A stretch of 64,000 bases of DNA from Gemmatimonadales bacterium (GTDB lineage Bacteria > Krumholzibacteriota > Krumholzibacteriia > LZORAL124-64-63): assembly GCA_019038745.1 (NCBI GenBank), contig JAHOYV010000019.1, positions 1 to 64,000 on the forward strand, written 5' to 3'. Both the position numbers and the translations under genes were made by a program. This document shows, piece by piece, positions 62,592 to 64,000 of the stretch (its first letter is position 1; each line of letters opens with the position of its first letter). Below the pieces are notes generated by a model. It had not been told where the DNA came from. It searched no databases and worked only from the letters and a program-made list of their open reading frames with translations.

Positions 62592-62636
62592 TGTTGCACG
62601 CAACACTATCGTTGCAACATTATCGTTGAATTCAAC
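62592..62636. promoter_or_regulatory. three palindromic operators, 16-bp phased
   Basis: TGTTGCACGCAACA (62592-62605), GTTGCAAC (62611-62618) and GTTGAATTCAAC (62625-62636) are palindromes built from GTTG/CAAC half-sites, with centres at 62598.5, 62614.5 and 62630.5. They lie 29-73 bases before the activator start. Confidence 0.65.
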
Positions 62637-62859
62637 ACTTTTCGCAAGTATTCATTGTATCCCTGAGTGAACACATCTTCTTCAAATCAGGCAAATAATA
62701 ATTTTAACATCCTGTTTTTCAACTACTTACAGAATAATGAAAATCTACAAGGGGGAAAACACAATTCAGGTATACCTATTGCGTTATAAGGCCTGTAATT
62801 CAAAAATGTGGCGGGGATGAATCCTGCCTTAAACAAAAAACAAGGAAAAGGTGACCGAA

Positions 62860-63183
62860 ATGGCCAACGTAATGGAATTCAACGCAGCCAATTTCGAAAG
62901 TGAAGTGGTCGGTAGCGACGTGCCCGTTCTCGTGGATTTCTGGGCTCCCTGGTGCGGCCCCTGCAAGATGATCGGCCCGATCGTCGAGGAACTGGCCAGT
63001 GAGTTTGGAGACAAGGTCAAGATCGGCAAAGTGAATGTGGACAACGACCAGGAATTGGCGGGGAAGTTCGGGATCCGAGGTATCCCCACCGTGATGCTTT
63101 TCAAGGGCGGCGAAGTTTTGAACAGCTTTGTCGGCCTTCGTTCCAAGGAAGACCTGGCCGGCGCCCTGAACGACGCCTTGTAG
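62860..63183 (+). CDS. trxA: thioredoxin
   Basis: 107 residues from the ATG at 62860 (a GTG at 62851 is possible; AAGGTGA lies five bases before the ATG). Classic fold with 'VDFWAPWCGPCKMIGPI' (C32, C35), 'NVDNDQELAGKFGIRGIPTVMLFKGGE' including the cis-Pro. Cytoplasmic dithiol reductant. It is divergent from the sigma-54 activator and sits about 300 bases away; no sigma-54 promoter is evident before it. A terminator follows. Confidence 0.96.
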   Translation: MANVMEFNAANFESEVVGSDVPVLVDFWAPWCGPCKMIGPIVEELASEFGDKVKIGKVNVDNDQELAGKFGIRGIPTVMLFKGGEVLNSFVGLRSKEDLAGALNDAL

Positions 63184-63232
63184 AATACAATGGGTCCCTT
63201 ATAAGGATGGCTCAAGTAGTTATCCTTCCCCG

Positions 63233-63269
63233 AACCGTCGGCTTTCCCCCAAGCCGGCGGTTTGTTTAT
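63233..63269 (+). terminator. intrinsic terminator of trxA
   Basis: AACCGtCGGCTT and AAGCCGgCGGTT with a TCCCCC loop, followed by TGTTTATT. Confidence 0.85.
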
Positions 63270-63361
63270 TGAAGGACCATTTACTTGCCACGGGTCTTAC
63301 ATGGCACGATCTTCCTACTGTGTTTCGATGGAAGTGCCTGGCTTAAAGAATGAGGATTGTT

Positions 63362-64000
63362 ATGGCGGGTTTCCTGAACGGTGTGAAGAAAATCCTGCGC
63401 GGAGACGACCAGAAGAACAACCTTGTTTTCATCGTCTTCGACAGTTGCCGTTGGGACGCCTATCAGGCGGCCAGAACGCCCAACCTGGACCGGATCGGAC
63501 CTGCCGAGAAGCGTTACAGCTACGCCAGCTGGACCAGCCCCAGCCACTACACTTTCCTGATGGGAATGCTCCCGCATCAGAGTCCCAAAGGCGTGTTCGC
63601 CTCCAATGTCTACCGTGAAGAATTCTCTCTCTGGTCCCGGCGCCTGAACATCAAGGATGTCGAGTTCGGCAAGTTCGTTCCCCAGCTCTCCCTCCCCGCC
63701 TTCCTGAAATCCCAGGGCTACCGCACCGAGGGCGTCGTGAGCCTGCCCGTCCTGAACCCGATGACCAGCATGTCGGCCCATTTCGACCGTTACGACCTGG
63801 CCCCCTCCCACAACGACCTGGGGGTCATCCTGGAAGGCAAGGATGATTTCCCGGGGATCCGGATCACAGCTGATGATCCCGGTTTCTATTTCATCAATAC
63901 GGGCGAGACCCACTACCCGTACCTGTTGCCCGGCGAGACGGCAGAAGATCTGCCCCACATCAGCGGTGTCCACGGGGTTTTCAAGCATCTGGACGACTTC
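63362..64000 (+). CDS. sulfatase/alkaline-phosphatase superfamily protein (3' partial)
   Basis: 213 codons are visible and the frame runs off the right edge. 'NNLVFIVFDSCRWDAYQAARTPNLDRIG' is the usual sulfatase-superfamily opening with a metal-binding Asp. The nucleophile region reads 'YASWTSPSHYTFLMGMLPHQSP': Ser/Thr stand where true sulfatases have the formylglycine Cys, so it resembles phosphodiesterase or phosphoethanolamine-transferase relatives. 'INTGETHYPY' supplies further metal-site residues. No signal peptide is seen; probably cytoplasmic. It is 179 bases after trxA and behind its terminator. Confidence 0.8.
   Translation, partial: MAGFLNGVKKILRGDDQKNNLVFIVFDSCRWDAYQAARTPNLDRIGPAEKRYSYASWTSPSHYTFLMGMLPHQSPKGVFASNVYREEFSLWSRRLNIKDVEFGKFVPQLSLPAFLKSQGYRTEGVVSLPVLNPMTSMSAHFDRYDLAPSHNDLGVILEGKDDFPGIRITADDPGFYFINTGETHYPYLLPGETAEDLPHISGVHGVFKHLDDF

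Noticed and set aside
62700-62859. Possible sigma-54 promoter before trxA
   Set aside because: TGGC near 62810 has no GC at the required distance (GG-N10-GC); the match is not acceptable.
1-64000. tRNA, rRNA and CRISPR signals
   Set aside because: I looked for T-loop and anticodon-stem patterns, conserved rRNA stretches and regularly spaced repeats by eye and found none.

Overview
The window looks like a 64 kb piece of chromosome from a Gram-negative bacterium of the FCB side of the tree. A Krumholzibacteriota/Eisenbacteria-like lineage is my best guess, held with moderate confidence. Supporting signs are a C-terminal 'SPNPFNP...KALLLR' FlgD/type-IX-like sorting tail, paired exported 6-bladed beta-propeller proteins, a cytochrome b558-type SdhC, many lipoproteins, outer-membrane barrels and an OmpA protein. 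Base composition is GC-rich over most of the window. It falls clearly around 2.9-5.7 kb, an accessory patch. I see no rRNA, tRNA or CRISPR array.

Layout. 1-2.9 kb: end of an RCC1-repeat secreted protein, an alpha/beta hydrolase and an RlpA lipoprotein. 2.9-5.7 kb: AT-rich patch with a methyltransferase, a small lipoprotein, and what reads as an integron-type gene-cassette array without an integrase in view: two cassettes, each holding a toxin-antitoxin pair (MntA/HepT-like and RelE/XRE), separated and ended by two ~100-nt attC-like palindromes with matching core sites. 5.7-6.7 kb: PhzF. 7.0-17.7 kb: one-directional block of two beta-propeller paralogs, an RND adaptor lipoprotein and two RND permeases. 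18.0-21.6 kb: sdhCAB with a terminator. 21.9-25.2 kb: PilY1-like protein plus a small exported partner. 25.4-29.8 kb: P-loop protein, then a minus-strand dehydratase/thioesterase/Nramp-like operon, then a secreted hypothetical.

29.8-39.7 kb is a long minus-strand run with short gaps: pdxS, pdxT, a repeat lipoprotein, an exported protein, HAD phosphatase, PLP decarboxylase, a DsbD-N-like lipoprotein, an RRM protein, a porin-like protein, a 44-residue membrane protein and a sodium:solute symporter. 40.0-48.4 kb is a plus-strand run: gamma-glutamyltransferase, S9-type hydrolase, DEDDh exonuclease, transketolase, PLD3/4-like phospholipase D, DUF6125-like protein and isochorismatase-family hydrolase, closed by a bidirectional terminator. 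48.5-55.0 kb is minus strand: DUF3078 barrel, MscS, OmpA, LPS-type glycosyltransferase, YchJ and an OPT transporter. 55.2-58.7 kb: a tightly coupled sulfatase module (SUMF1-domain protein, Tat-lipoprotein sulfatase, anaerobic sulfatase maturase). It is followed by PepT, a basic exported protein, a PAS/sigma-54 activator with three evenly phased upstream palindromes, thioredoxin, and a sulfatase-superfamily gene cut by the right edge.

The most unusual signals are the cassette array, the internally deleted HepT, the sulfatase module with two kinds of maturase, the 16-bp-phased operator set, the Nramp-like protein without metal-site residues, and the porin/44-aa protein/symporter operon. All product names rest on reading the translated sequence by eye; no database search was run.
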